Positions 31,668 to 43,738 of a stretch of DNA of 64,000 nt are shown here, piece by piece. Source of the stretch: Cherax quadricarinatus (taxonomy: Eukaryota > Arthropoda > Malacostraca > Decapoda > Parastacidae); the NCBI RefSeq assembly GCF_038502225.1, contig NC_091340.1:31274548-31338547 (forward strand). The letters run 5' to 3'. Position 1 is the first letter of the stretch; the number at the start of each line of letters is the position of its first letter. Under the pieces are notes generated by a model. That model saw only the letters and a program-made list of their open reading frames with translations, searched no databases and was not told the origin of the DNA. The position numbers and the translations under genes were made by a program.

Positions 31668-32110
<443 letters not shown>

Positions 32111-32440
32111 CACACCCTCCACCACTTGACACAAACACTTGACACACACACGTACCCCCCCTCCCCTAACCACCTTTCCCCCTTCCCTAACCACCTCACC
32201 TTAGCCACCTACCCCTCCCCCAAACCACCTAACCCCTCCCCAAACCGTCTAACCCCCTCCCTCCAATAACCATCCTCCCCCTCCCCATAACCATCCATCC
32301 CCTCTCTCCCTCAAACCATCTAACCCCGTCCCCCAACTATCTCTACCCCTCCAATAACCATCCTCCCCCTCCCCCACAACCATCCATCCCCTCTCCTCCT
32401 AACCATCTATTCCCCTCCCCCGGGGGAACCTAGAACCAGG
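32111..32440. other. C-rich low-complexity DNA before beta-B
   Basis: Irregular CCCCTCCCCCTAACCACC and AACCATCCATCCCCTCTC motifs without purine runs. It may be the beta-B leader or independent minisatellite DNA. No gene is seen. Confidence 0.6.
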
Positions 32441-33433
32441 ATGAGGACAAGGGGCTCCAAGGACGAATCTGGGAGGGAGGAATGGGAGGTAGAGCTCAAA
32501 AAAAAGGGAGGAAGACTGGGGAAGGAGACTAGATGAGCTGGAAAGGGAGATTGAAGAGAGGTTAGCAGCAGAATGCAGAAGGTGGAAGCAACAGGCCACA
32601 GCAGCAGAAATCAAGATAGAGAGATTAGAAGAAGAGCTGAGACATCTGAAACAGCACAGAGACAAAGATATTACAGAAGTAGCATCGGCAATGGCTACAT
32701 CAAACACAGACAACAGGTCTGAAGGAAGCATGGAAACTAAACTGTATGCAGAGGTCCTGTCAAACCCACATGGGGCCAAAACAAAGACAGGGAGCACACT
32801 AGGACAGAATGAGAGGTTGGAAGACATTGAAGGAACTAGGACATGTGCAAGGACCTTACCAGATACCTGTGGAGGCCAGGAACAGGTGAGCAGGAAGGAC
32901 AAACCAAGAAGAATAGGGGCCATAACTAGGGAAGGGACTGAAGGAAGGAACACTCCATGGGAAGGAACTAAAACACATCAGAGAATGCAATGGGAGTCAC
33001 AGTGGGAGGTGGAAAGGGAGAGATCCGTGTTTGTCTATGGGCTAGACGAAGCTAAAGGGGAAACTAATGATAAAAGAAGGTGATAGGCGAGGGGGACATG
33101 ACCCAGGTGGCAAATTTTCGGAGAATTGGGTGGTTCACAAAGAAAAGGAATCGGCCTCTCAAAGTAATTTTCAAGGTTGAATCAACCCGAACCATGATCC
33201 TGCAGGAGAAAGCATGGCTGAGAGGCAAGCAGGAGTTCCGGAGTGAGTACCTCGATCGAGACAGAACACAGGACGAAAGGAAGACAATGAAAGAGAGCTT
33301 TCAAAAACGAAAGGAGAAATGGGAGGAAATGAAAAAGGAGAGCAGAATAACCCAGGATCAAATGGAAGGACAAGCGCACCCCCCAGAAACACCTGCAGAA
33401 GGACTCCAGCCACGACACCCCCAAGGCAACTGA
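32441..33433 (+). pseudogene. LINE beta-B ORF1, frameshifted
   Basis: Starts MRTRGSKDESGREEWEVEL, then shifts frame at an A run (32498-32506). The middle part (32691-33083) holds LYAEVLSNPHGAKTKT and SVFVYGLDEAKGE. A second shift near 33060 leads to QVANFRRIGWFTKKRNRPLK and YLDRDRTQDER before a natural stop. It lacks the 144-bp duplication of beta-A. Confidence 0.82.
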
Positions 33434-33488
33434 ACAATCCAAACCAACCATCACACACCGATCCCTCTGCTTCCACCCCCGCACCACA

Positions 33489-36376
33489 GTTACAGTATTA
33501 GAACAGAAGTTGAAGGTTTGGTACACAAATGCAGATGGATTAACGAATAAACATGAGGAATGGCAAGAAAGAATCAATGAGAAGTCCCCAGACATCATAG
33601 CAGTTACAGAAACAAAACTCACGGAGACAATAACAGATGCAATCTTCCCACCAGGATACCTGATCATGAGGAAAGATAGAAGGGGTAGGGGGGGAGGGGG
33701 GTTGCTCTGCTTGTAGAAAACAGATGGAAATTCGAGAAAATGGAAGGCATAGATGAGACGGGAGAAAGAGACTACTTAGCAGGTACACTTCAGTCTGAGG
33801 AACACAAAGTGGTCATTGCAGTGATGTATAATCCACCACAGAACTGCAGGAGGCCAAGAGAGGAATATGAAGAGAGCAACAGAGCAATGGTGGACACACT
33901 TGCTGAGGTGGCAAGAAGAGCTCACTTCAGCAGAGCAAAGTTGCTGGTTATGGGGGATTTCAACCACAGGGAGATTGACTGGGAAAACCTGGAGCCACAT
34001 GGGGGTCCCGAAACATGGGGAGCCAGGATGTTGGGCCTGGTGCTGGAAAACCTCATGCACCATGTTAAGGACACTACCAGAGTGAGAGGGGAGGATGAAC
34101 CAGCAAGATTGGACCTTGTCTTCACCCTGGGCAGCTCAGACATTGAGGACATCAAGTATGAGAGTCCCCTAGGAGCTAGCGACCACGTGGTTCTGTGCTT
34201 TGAATACATAGTAGAGCTGAAAGTGGAGAGAATAAAAGGAGTTGAATGGGAAAAGCCTGACTGTAAAAGAGGGGACTACATAGGGTTGAAGAACTTCCTG
34301 CGGGAGGTCCAGTGGGACAGAGAACTGGCAGGAAAGCCAGTAAATGAAATGATGGAATATGTAACAACAAAATGCAAGGAGGCAGTGGAAAGGTTTATTC
34401 CCAAGGGCAACAGTAACAACGGGAAGACCAGAACGAGCCCCTGGTTTACCCGACGGTGTAAGGAGGCAAAAACAAAGTGCAACAGAGAATGGAAAAAGTA
34501 CAGAAGGCAGAGAACACACGAAAATAGGGAGATCAGTCGCAGAGCCAGGAATGAGTACGCACAGGTAAGGAGGGAGGCCCAGTGAAAGTATGAAAATGAC
34601 ATAGCATCGAGAATCAAGACTAACCAGAAACTGTTGTATAGCCACATCAGGAGGAAGACAACAGTCAAAGACCAGGTGATCAGATTAAGGACAGAAGGTG
34701 GAGAACTCACAAGAAATGATCATGAGGTATGTGAGGAGCTGAACAGGAGATTTAAGGAAGTTTTTACAGTAGAGACATGAAGGGCTGTGGGAAGACAGCA
34801 CGGAAGGGAACATCAAGAGGGAATATACCAACAAGTGTTGGATGACATACGAACAACTGAGGAGGAGGTGAAGAAGCTCTTAAGTGACCTTGACACCTCA
34901 AAGGCGATGGGACCGGACAACATCTCCCCATGGGTCCTTAGAGAAGGAGCAGAGATGCTGTGCATGCCTCTAACCACAATCTTCAACACATCCCTTGAAA
35001 CTGGGCAACTACCTGAGAAATGGAAGACAGCTAATGTAGTCCCCATATTTAAGAAAGGAAACAGAAACGAGGCACTAAACTACAGACCTGTGTCTCTGAC
35101 ATGTATTGTGTGCAAAGTCATGGAGAAGATTATCAGGAGGAGAGTGGTCGAACACCTGGAAAGGAACAAGATTATAAATGAAAACCAGCATGGGTTCATG
35201 GAAGGCAAATCTTGTATCACAAACCTCCTGGAGTTTTATGACAATGTAACAGAAGTAAGACACGAGAGAGAGGGGTGGGTAGATTGCGTTTTCCTAGACT
35301 GCAGGAAGGCCTTTGACACAGTTCCCCACAAGAGATTAGTGCAGAAGCTGGAGGATCAGGCGCATGTAAAAGGGAGGGCACTGCAATGGATAAGGGAATA
35401 CCTGACAGGGAGGCAGCAACGAGTCATGGTACGTGAAGAGGTATCACAGTGGGCGCCTGTTACGAGCGGGGTCCCACAGGGGTCAGTTCTAGGACCAGTG
35501 CTATTTTTGATATATGTGAACGACATGATGGAAGGAATAGACTCTGAAGTGTCCCTGTTCGCAGATGACGTGAAGTTGATGAGAAGAATTAAATCGGACG
35601 AGGATGAGGCAGGACTGCAAAGAGACCTGGAGAGGCTGGACATGTGGTCCAGTAACTGGCTTCTCGAATTCAATCCAGCCAAATGCAAAGTCATGAAGAT
35701 TGGGGAGGGGCAAAGAAGACCGCAGACAGAGTATAGGCTAGGTGGACAAAGACTACAGACCTCACTCAGGGAGAAAGACCTTGGGGTGACCATAACACCG
35801 AGCACATCACCGGAGGCACACATCAACCAAATAACCGCTGCAGCATACGGGCGCCTGGCAAACCTGAGAATAGCGTTCCGATACCTTAATAAGGAATCGT
35901 TCAAGACACTGTACACTGTGTATGTTAGGCCCATACTGGAGTATGCAGCACCAGTCTGGAACCCACACCTGGTCAAGCACGTCAAGAAGTTAGAGAAAGT
36001 ACAAAGGTTTGCAACAAGGCTAGTCCCAGAGCTCAAGGGAATGTCGTACGAGGAAAGGTTAAGGGAAATCGGACTGACGACACTGGAGGACAGAAGGGTC
36101 AGGGGAGACATGATAACGACATACAAGATACTGCGGGGAATAGACAAGGTGGACAGAGATAGGATGTTCCAGAGAGGGGACACAGGGACAAGGGGTCACA
36201 ACTGGAAGCTGAAGACTCAGACGAGTCACAGGGACGTTAGGAAGTATTTCTTCAGTCATAGAGTTGTCAGCAAGTGGAATAGCCTAGCAAGTGAAGTAGT
36301 GGAGGCAGGAACCATACATAGTTTTAAGAAGAGGTATGACAAAGCTCAGGAAGCAGAGAGAGAGAGGACCCAGTAG
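33489..36376 (+). pseudogene. LINE beta-B ORF2 with a frameshift and two stops
   Basis: Begins TVLEQKLKVWYTNADG. A shift in the G run near 33690-33705 (the GGGGVAL motif) breaks the endonuclease. From 33740 the frame is correct again: GDFNHREIDW, GASDHVV. It then has TGA at 34583-34585 (beta-A: Arg codon CGA) and TGA at 34778-34780 (beta-A: GGA). The reverse transcriptase, 34860 to the end, is complete with QHGFMEGKSC, LDCRKAFDTVPH, SGVPQGSVLGPVLF and SLFADDVKL. Only a few single-base changes separate it from a readable frame, so it is a recently dead copy. Confidence 0.87.
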
Positions 36377-36445
36377 CGATCAGTGAAGAGGCGGGGCCAG
36401 GAGCTGAGTCTCGACCCCTGCAACCACAATTAGGTGAATTAGGTG

Positions 36446-36447
<2 letters not shown>

Positions 36448-36496
<49 letters not shown>

Positions 36497-36527
36497 GCAC
36501 GCGCACGCACACACACACACAGACACA

Positions 36528-36566
<39 letters not shown>
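36448..36566. repeat. (AC)n microsatellite on the beta-B tail
   Basis: Starts at the GTAC end of beta-B and includes a short ACGCGCACGCGCACGCAC patch, which could favour Z-DNA. About 60 bp of unique AT-rich sequence follow to 36625. Confidence 0.96.
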
Positions 36567-36568
<2 letters not shown>

Positions 36569-36625
36569 TATACCAACAAAGGATATATTTATGTATTGAA
36601 AATGCTTTTTATGAAACATGATTAA

Positions 36626-36914
36626 GGAGTAGTTTTCAGTAGTTTTCAGTAGTTTTCAATAGTTTTCAGTAGTTTTCAGTAGTTTTCAGTAGTTTTCAGT
36701 AGTTTTCAGTAGTTTTCAGTAGTTTTCAGTAGTTTTCAGTAGTTTTCAGTAGTTTTCATTAGTTTTCATTAGTTTTCATTAGTTTTCAGTAGTTTTCAGT
36801 AGTTTTCAGTAGTTTTCAGTAGTTTTCAGTAGTTTTCAGTAGTTTTCAGTAGTTTTCAGTAGTTTTCAGTAGTTTTCAGTAGTTTTCAGTAGTTTTCAGT
36901 AGTTTTCAGTAGTT
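36626..36914. repeat. 10-bp tandem array (AGTTTTCAGT)
   Basis: About 29 copies, nearly uniform, with a few AGTTTTCATT or CAAT variants. On the minus strand it reads ACTGAAAACT and directly follows the 3' end of LINE delta, so it is best explained as the expanded terminal repeat of that element. Confidence 0.95.
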
Positions 36915-38440
36915 TACAGGATGAGACTGCTGCAGTTTGGTGAAGGATGATACAGGTTTTGGTAGGTATGTATACTTCTATGTGGTAATTTGTCAATACA
37001 TGAGCTTGGTTTTCTAGTCATGAAGTTTTAAGATTTAGGTATTTGGTAGATTTATTGGTAGTGTTAAATATTGAGTATTGTGTATTTAGCCTAGGGTGAT
37101 TAGGTGGCTTTTGAGAAGAGTCTTAAATTGATTTTCAGACCGAGTTGCTTCGGTATTTTCTGGTAATGAATTCCATATTTCGGGGCCTTTTATGTGCATA
37201 GAGTTTTTACACAGTGTGATATGGACACGAGGTACATCAAAAAGAGATCTGTGTCTTGTGTTATGGTCGTGTGTCCTGTTAAGATTGGTGAGGAGAAGTT
37301 TGAGTGGAGGGTTTATGTTTGCGTATATTGTTCTATGTATGTAGTAGGCACATGAATAAGTATGGATGTTCTTAATGGTAAGCAGATTTAGACTTTCAAA
37401 TATTGGTGGAGTATGCTGTCGGGAGTGGGAATTTGTTATCATTTTGACTGCTGCCTTTTGCTGGGTTATTAGTGGTTTTAGGTGATTTAATGTTGATCCC
37501 TATGCACAAATTCCATATGTGAAATAAGGGTATGTGAGTGAATGGTACAGTGCGAGGAGAGCTGATTGTGGAACATAATACCGAATATTTCATAGTATAC
37601 CTACAGCCTAAGAGATTTTCTTTGTTATTTGTTGTATATGTGTCTGGAACTTTAGACTACTATCAAGGTGGATTCCTAGGAATTTTCCCTCCGTGAGTCG
37701 TGTGACGGGTGATCCATTTAGCGTTATGTTAAGTGGAACATTTGCAGCTTTGTTTCCGAACTGAATGAAGTAGGTTTTGTCAGTATTCAATATAAGTTTA
37801 TTAGTCATCATCCAGGCAGATATTTTCTGTAATTCGGCATTGACTGTGTTGGCGAGTGTGACTGGGTTTGGGTGAGAGAAGATGTATGTAGTGTCATCTG
37901 CAAATAATATGGGTTTGAGAAGCTTTGATGCATTCGGTAGGTTGTTGATGTAGATGAGAAAGAGGAGTGGTCCAAGGACGCTTCCCTGTGGGACTCTGAC
38001 TGTGATTGGTTGTGTGGAAGAGTGTATTTAAATTTAGCTATGATATATTCATCATGCTCATCCCTTGTGCAAGATTTATAGATACATTCAAGTTGATTTG
38101 AGTAGTATATGGCTGTTCCACCCCCTTGCTGGTCTGTCCTACGGATGTGTAACCAGGAATGGCATAGACATCAGTAATACCAGGTTTTAGCCAGGTTTCT
38201 GTGAGTGTGATGATTGACAGACTGGAATGAAGGGAATTGAGTAATGCTGTGAGATCATCATAATGTTTGCTCAAGGATCTGACATTGTAATTAAAGAGAG
38301 TTATGCTATTGTTTGCTCTGAGTAATGTCTTTGCTTGGTCTGTTGTATAATAATTACAGTTGCTGTTTGATTCGTGTAATTCATTGAAGAAGAAGTTTAC
38401 ATCAGAATCAATGTTTGTAACCATAAGAATGAGAGTGACT
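36915..38440 (-). mobile_element. LINE delta, internally deleted
   Basis: A minus-strand LINE with an endonuclease start joined to the second half of its reverse transcriptase, then a ~165-bp 3' untranslated part and the 10-bp tail array. Roughly the endonuclease C terminus, the linker and the RT fingers are missing at a junction near 38020-38040. The protein style fits the CR1/jockey group. Confidence 0.8.
37083..38424 (-). pseudogene. LINE delta ORF2 remnant
   Basis: N-terminal part: SITLFNYNVRSLSKHYDDL and SIITLTETWLKPGITDVYAI (endonuclease), then GYTSVGQT with a frameshift before GTAIYYSNQLE. After the deletion come VPQGSVLGPLLFLIYINNL, the catalytic FADD (37904-37893), the NTDKTYFIQFG and GIHLDSSLKF segments, and a C terminus with HNTRHRSLFDVP and GPEIWNSLPE ending in a natural stop. 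Several frameshifts make it non-functional. Confidence 0.78.
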
Positions 38441-40177
38441 CTACAACTAGGTTTTTTAATAAGATATTATGTTATTAAGAATTATGATACTTATGTACTT
38501 TTATCTTACTGACTAATTGTTACAAATGGGAGGTTGGTATAAGAACAATGCTTGTAACCAAAGAATTATAGTGAATCTATAATAGTTTTAGAAATAAAAC
38601 TATGTAGATATTCTAAAACAAGGGAAAATTATAGGAAAAACAATAAATTATTCACTTTAGCACCTGAATTAGCTCCTTAATTATTTCAACAAATTTGAGT
38701 ATAAGAAATGTGAGCTAGTGAATATATATAATAATAAATGAAGAAAGTAAAATACTCTAGTACCTTAGTTAGCACCTTAATTATTTCAACAAATGTGACT
38801 ATGTGAATAAAGGGGAAAAATATTCTAGCACTTGAATTAGCCCTTTAATTGATATTAAAATTAAGAATATAGTAAAAACTGAATAAAGGGCAGTACAAGG
38901 TATAACTATTTTAGGAGAATATTGTGAAATATATAAAGGGACTAAAATTAACTAGTGGTAAACAAAATTTAATAGATAGATAGTAACTATCATAAAAAAA
39001 TAATCTGGGAGTAAGATTTGCCTTATGGTATAAACTTTGAGCAATTAAGAGCAACAAAAGAAATAGTATATTAGGTAGTTGGTACAAGCTAGTAATAGAT
39101 GGTACAAGGAATTGGTAATACGGATATTAATACAGATATTATTAACAATAATAAACTGTAAATGGGAAGTCTGGAAAGATTTCACAGTTTGAGACACACA
39201 AGGAACTGTGTGAGAAACATGAGACAGTGAGGTAGTAAATACTATCCTGGAAGTGATAGTACAGGGATTGCTTCAATAACGGATTAATAACATACATTAA
39301 AGTAGTATAAAGAATTAGTTACTAATGTTAGTCAGACTCTGTAAGTTTGCATCTCGAAGGAATCTTTAGTAGTTTCTGGCCCAACAAAGCCATTGCCAGG
39401 TCCGTCGAAGTTGACAGTGTCAGTGAACGTCTCAAGAAGTGTTTCTCGAACTGTCCCAGTCCGAAAAGGGAGGAAGAGGTCACAGTTACATGAAAACAAT
39501 TTAAATCAGTGCCACAAGTGAGAGTGGAAGGCCATAGGCCTAGTGTGGGTGTAAGTGGTATTGCCACATCCCAATACCAAACCAGAATAAGTGCAACCCA
39601 AGCCAGGGTGATAAGAAATAAGGATAGATGAGTTAGTGAATACAGTGCATAGTGAATACAGTGACAGATGAGTTAGTGAAAATAGCGAAGAGATAATAGA
39701 AGAAGCAGGAGCCGAAACGTGAAGCATCGTACAGAAGCAGAGCCAGACGCAGTGCTACCAGACGTAAAGTACACAAGCCTTTTTATAGTTGCAAGGAGGG
39801 TAGGCCTGGATTACTGATAGCTGAGGATCATTAACCCTGCTCTGGAGAGCTGAATATCATACTAGAGCACTTAACACTTATTAATAGAGAAGATCTGGGG
39901 AGGGGATTGAGTGTGGGACCAAAAGGCACTGTTGTTCACGCGCAGGTGCTAGGTCAGACAAAATATTTGAACACTCAGTAAATTAAGGTATTCAGGTATG
40001 CAAGAGTAAGGGTACAGGTTATTGTAGAAAGCAGCGTATGTGTAGAGAACCTAGGATAACCCATAAAGTCTGACAGTGTGACTTATTTTATTCGAATCGA
40101 GGCAGCGAGGTTACGGCTGGTGATAGCTAATGCTACAGCCAGCACACACACACATGACATAAACAGCCAGCAGGCTA
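38441..40177. other. AT-rich region upstream of delta, no clear gene
   Basis: 1.7 kb without a convincing coding region. Possible traces: CTATAAAAAGG on the minus strand at 39789-39779, which looks like a TATA box facing the delta element. A minus-strand open stretch at about 39330-39730 has no domain I recognise. At 40050-40075 GGATAACCCATAAAGTC resembles part of the SINE at 9640. The region might be the delta leader or an unrelated, decayed element. Confidence 0.4.
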
Positions 40178-40254
40178 GTGAAAACTGACCTCGCATATAA
40201 CTCAACCCCGTCCTTCCCTATCTCCCCACCCCAGGTCTCTCTCTACCCTTCTCT

Positions 40255-40255
<1 letters not shown>

Positions 40256-40343
<88 letters not shown>
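40256..40343. repeat. (CT)n microsatellite
   Basis: About 44 CT dinucleotides, followed by broken CT-rich sequence to about 40560. Confidence 0.97.
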
Positions 40344-40345
<2 letters not shown>

Positions 40346-40595
40346 GTCTCTCTCTCTCTGGCTCTCTCTCACTCTCTCCCCCTTTCTATCTTTCTCTCAT
40401 CCCATCTCTCTCGTTCTCTCTATCTCTCTCCCCCTCCCTCTGTCTACCTACCAATCTATCTCCCTCTCTCTTCCTCTCCACATTCCATCCATCTTCCATT
40501 CCTCCTCCTCCTCCTCCTTCTCCTCCCTGGCTACTCCTTCTTCCTTCTCATCCCTAGCCTTCCCCCCCCTCCCACAAACACTCTGAAAATACCAC

Positions 40596-40784
<189 letters not shown>

Positions 40785-41544
40785 GACAAAGTTACAGAAG
40801 TAAGACACGACAGAGAAGGGTGGGTTGATTGCATTTTCTTGGACTGCAAGAAGGCCTACGACACAGTTCCTCACAAGAGACTAATGCAGAAACTAGAGGA
40901 TCAGGCGAGTATAACAGGAAGGACACTGCAATGGATCAGAGAATACCTGACAGGAAGGCAACAACGAGTCACGATACGTGATGAGGTATCACATTGGACA
41001 CCTGTGACGAGCGGAGGTCCCACAGGGGTCAGTCCTAGGACCAGTGCTATTTTTGTTATATGTGAATGACATGATGGAAGGGATAGACTCAGAAGTGTCC
41101 CTGTTCACAGATGATGTGAAGTTAATGAAGAGAATTAAATCAGATGAGGATCAGGCAGGACTACACAGCGACCTGGACAGGCTGGATACCTGGTCCAGCA
41201 CCTGGCTCCTCGAATTCAACCCTGCCAAATGCAAAGTCATGAAGATCGGAAAAAGGCAAAGAAGACCGCAGACAGAGTATAAACTGGGTGGCCAAAGACT
41301 ACAAACCTCTCTCAAGGAGAAAGATCTTGGGGTGAGTATAACACCGAACACATCTCCGGAAGCATCCATCAGCCAGATAACTGCTGCAGCATATGGGCGC
41401 CTGGTAAACCTGAGATTAGCGTTCCGATACTTAAGTAAGGAATCTTTCAAGACACTGTAAACCGAGTACGTCAGGCCCATACTGGAGTATTCAACACCAG
41501 TATGGAACCCGTACCGGGCCAAGCATGTAAAGAAATTCGAGAAA

Positions 41545-42390
41545 GTGCAAAGGTTTGCGACAAGGTTAGTTCCAGAGCTAAGGGGAATGTCCTACGAAGA
41601 AAGGTTAAGGGAAATCGGCCTGACGACACTGGAGAACAGGAGGGTTAGGGGAGACATGATAACGACATACAAAATACTGCGTGGAATAGATAAGGTGGAC
41701 AGAGACAAGATGTTCCAGAGAGGGGACACAGATACGAGGGGTCACCCTTGGAAGTTAAAGACTCAGATGAGTCAAAGGGATGTTAGGAAGTATTTCTTCA
41801 GTCATAGAGTAGTCAGGAAGTGGAACAGTCTGGCGAGTGATGTAGTTGAGGCAGGAACCATACATAGCTTTAAGACGAGGTTCAAAACGTTCAAAACGAG
41901 AGATGCCAATCCATTAACATCTCCATTCAAAGCAGGTGAAATTGCAGATCTAGAGAGTGTACAGAGATTCTTTACTGCACGTATAAGTTCTGTCAAGCAC
42001 CTTAACTACTGGGAACGCTTGGAAGCACTGGACATGTACTCGTTGGAACGCAGGAGGGAGAGATATATCATAATCTACACTTGGAAAATCCTGGAAGGAA
42101 TGGTCCCAAATCTGCACACAGAAATCACTCCCTACGAAAGTAAAAGACTGGGCAGGCGATGCAAAATGCCCCCAATTAAAAGTAGGTGCGCCATTGGTAC
42201 ACTAAGGGAAAACACCATAAGTGTCCAGGGCCCAAGACTGTTCAACAGCCTCCCATCAAGCATTAGGGGAATTGCCAATAAACCGCAGGCTGCCTTCAAG
42301 AGAGAGCTGGACAGATACCTAAAGTCAGTGCCGGATCAGCCGGGCTGTGGATCGTGGCTCATACATTGGACTGCATGCGGCCAACAGTAA
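41545..42390 (+). pseudogene. Chimeric open frame: beta C-terminus fused to alpha C-terminus
   Basis: An open frame of about 280 codons with no stop at the join. The first part is beta (FATRLVPELRGMSYEERL, KYFFSHRVVRKWNSLASDVV, SFKTRF), then alpha (SPFKAGEIADLESVQRFFTA, TWKILEGMVPNLHTEI, GPRLFNSLPSSIRGIA). It arose because an alpha copy inserted in frame. No catalytic region is included, so this is an accident of nesting rather than a gene. Confidence 0.75.
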
Positions 42391-42499
42391 CAGCCTAGTT
42401 GATCAGGCCCTGATCCATCGGGAGGCATGGTCATGGACCGGGCCGCGCGGGTGTTGATCCCCGGAATAACCTCCAGGTAACTTCCAGGTAGCCTCCAGG
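41884..42499 (+). mobile_element. LINE alpha copy 4, 5'-truncated, inserted in beta
   Basis: Starts CAAAACGTTCAAAACGAGAG, lacks an internal ~70 bp found in copy 1, and ends ATCCCCGGAATAACCTCC plus CAGGTAACTTCCAGGTAGCC. Flanks share only AGGT, so there is no clear target-site duplication. Confidence 0.82.
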
Positions 42500-42648
42500 A
42501 GGTATGATAAAGCTCATGGAGCAGGGAGAGAGAGGACTTTGTAGCGTTCAGTGAAGAGGCGAGTCCAGGAGCTGAATCTCGACCCCTGCAACCACAATTA
42601 AGTGAGCACAATTAGGTGAGTACACACACACACACGAAAAAAAAAAGA

Positions 42649-43682
42649 ATGGTGGGACTCACAGGAACCAGGGATCAGATGAGAATGGTTCTGGTAGGGA
42701 GGAGTGGATGGAGGAGCAGTGGAAAAGGATGGAACAAGAGTGGGAGAGAAAATTAGGAGAGCTTTCTGAAAAAAATGGAGAAAGAGCTCTCTGTGAAATT
42801 GGAAAAGAGGTTGGAGAAAGAGACGAAGAATTGGGAGGCACATGTCGAAACTGCAGTAGCCAGGATAAGGGTTCTAGAAGTTAAGGTAAACAGGCTGAAG
42901 CGAGTTACAGGGGCAGTGACCAGAGAAGACACAGCATATGAAACTGAGAGGCCGAACAAGAAGGAAGGAGATATGAATTATGCTAAGGTCATATCAGCCT
43001 GCCAAGAAGGGCCAAGGAGTGAAAGGGAAGAGCAGCTGGGTGCAGATAGAGAGGATGATAGGTCGAATGCTGAGGCACAACCATGCTACCAAGAGCCACT
43101 GGAAAAATCAAGGGAGAAAATGACCACATACAGACAGGATCCAGAGTCACAGAGGGAAAGGCAATGGGAGGAGGAAAGGGCAAAATCAGTGTTTATCCAT
43201 GGGCTTCAGGAGAGAGAGAGGAAAGAACACACACTGAAAGACGGCAGGAAGAAAGAAAGGAGATTGAGAAAATCATCACGGAAATAGGTGAAGAAGACAT
43301 GGACGAGATTGTAAATTTTCAGAGAATAGGGGGGTACTTGAAGGGGAGAAACCGACCGATCAAGCTGATTCTCAGGACAGAAAAAGTGTGGAACAGGATC
43401 CTCCAAGAGAAACCACGGTTGAAATACTCGGAAGAGTACAAGAGGGTGTTCCTAGACAGAGACAAAATAAAAACAGAACGACAGCAGCTGACGGAGAGGA
43501 CAAAAAAGCGAGAGGAGCTAGGAAAGGAGACAAGGACGGAACCAGCAGAGGTCAGTCAGAGCAGAACAGAGCAGCAAGGGCAAGCACACACACAACTATC
43601 CTCGGAACACCACAACCTATCACACCATCCCAACACACACTACAATCCATACCCACAGCTTGCACCCAACACCCAGCTATAG
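42649..43682 (+). pseudogene. LINE beta-C ORF1, frameshifted
   Basis: Starts MVGLTGTRDQ. Early frameshifts precede a coiled-coil-like part (SVKLEKRLEKETKNWEAHV, from 42790) and SVFIHGLQERE. After another shift near 43220 come ITEIGEEDMDEIVNFQRIG, RPIKLILRTEKVW and VFLDRDKIKTER, then a natural stop. The layout matches beta-A ORF1 without the 144-bp duplication. Confidence 0.78.
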
Positions 43683-43738
43683 AATCCCATAGTATGCTAC
43701 CAGGTCTCCCACCCTCACAGGCCCCCCAAACCACAGTG

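Larger units (their letters stand above)
27289..31668 (+). mobile_element. LINE beta copy A, full length with intact ORFs
   Basis: The best copy of family beta: ORF1, a proline-rich spacer, ORF2, an 80-bp 3' untranslated part (GAAGAGGCGGGGCCAGGAGC, CCCCTGCAACCAC) and a terminal repeat CAAATAGGTGAGTA present twice before (AC)n. The protein style fits the CR1/L2 side of the LINE tree. The 5' untranslated region is almost absent. Six other, decayed copies lie downstream in the window. Confidence 0.88.
32441..36447 (+). mobile_element. LINE beta copy B, full length but decayed
   Basis: Same order as beta-A (ORF1, ORF2, 3' end AATTAGGTGAATTAGGTGAGTAC, then (AC)n), starting at an ATG (32441) after CCTAGAACCAGG. 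Both ORFs are interrupted. Confidence 0.88.
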
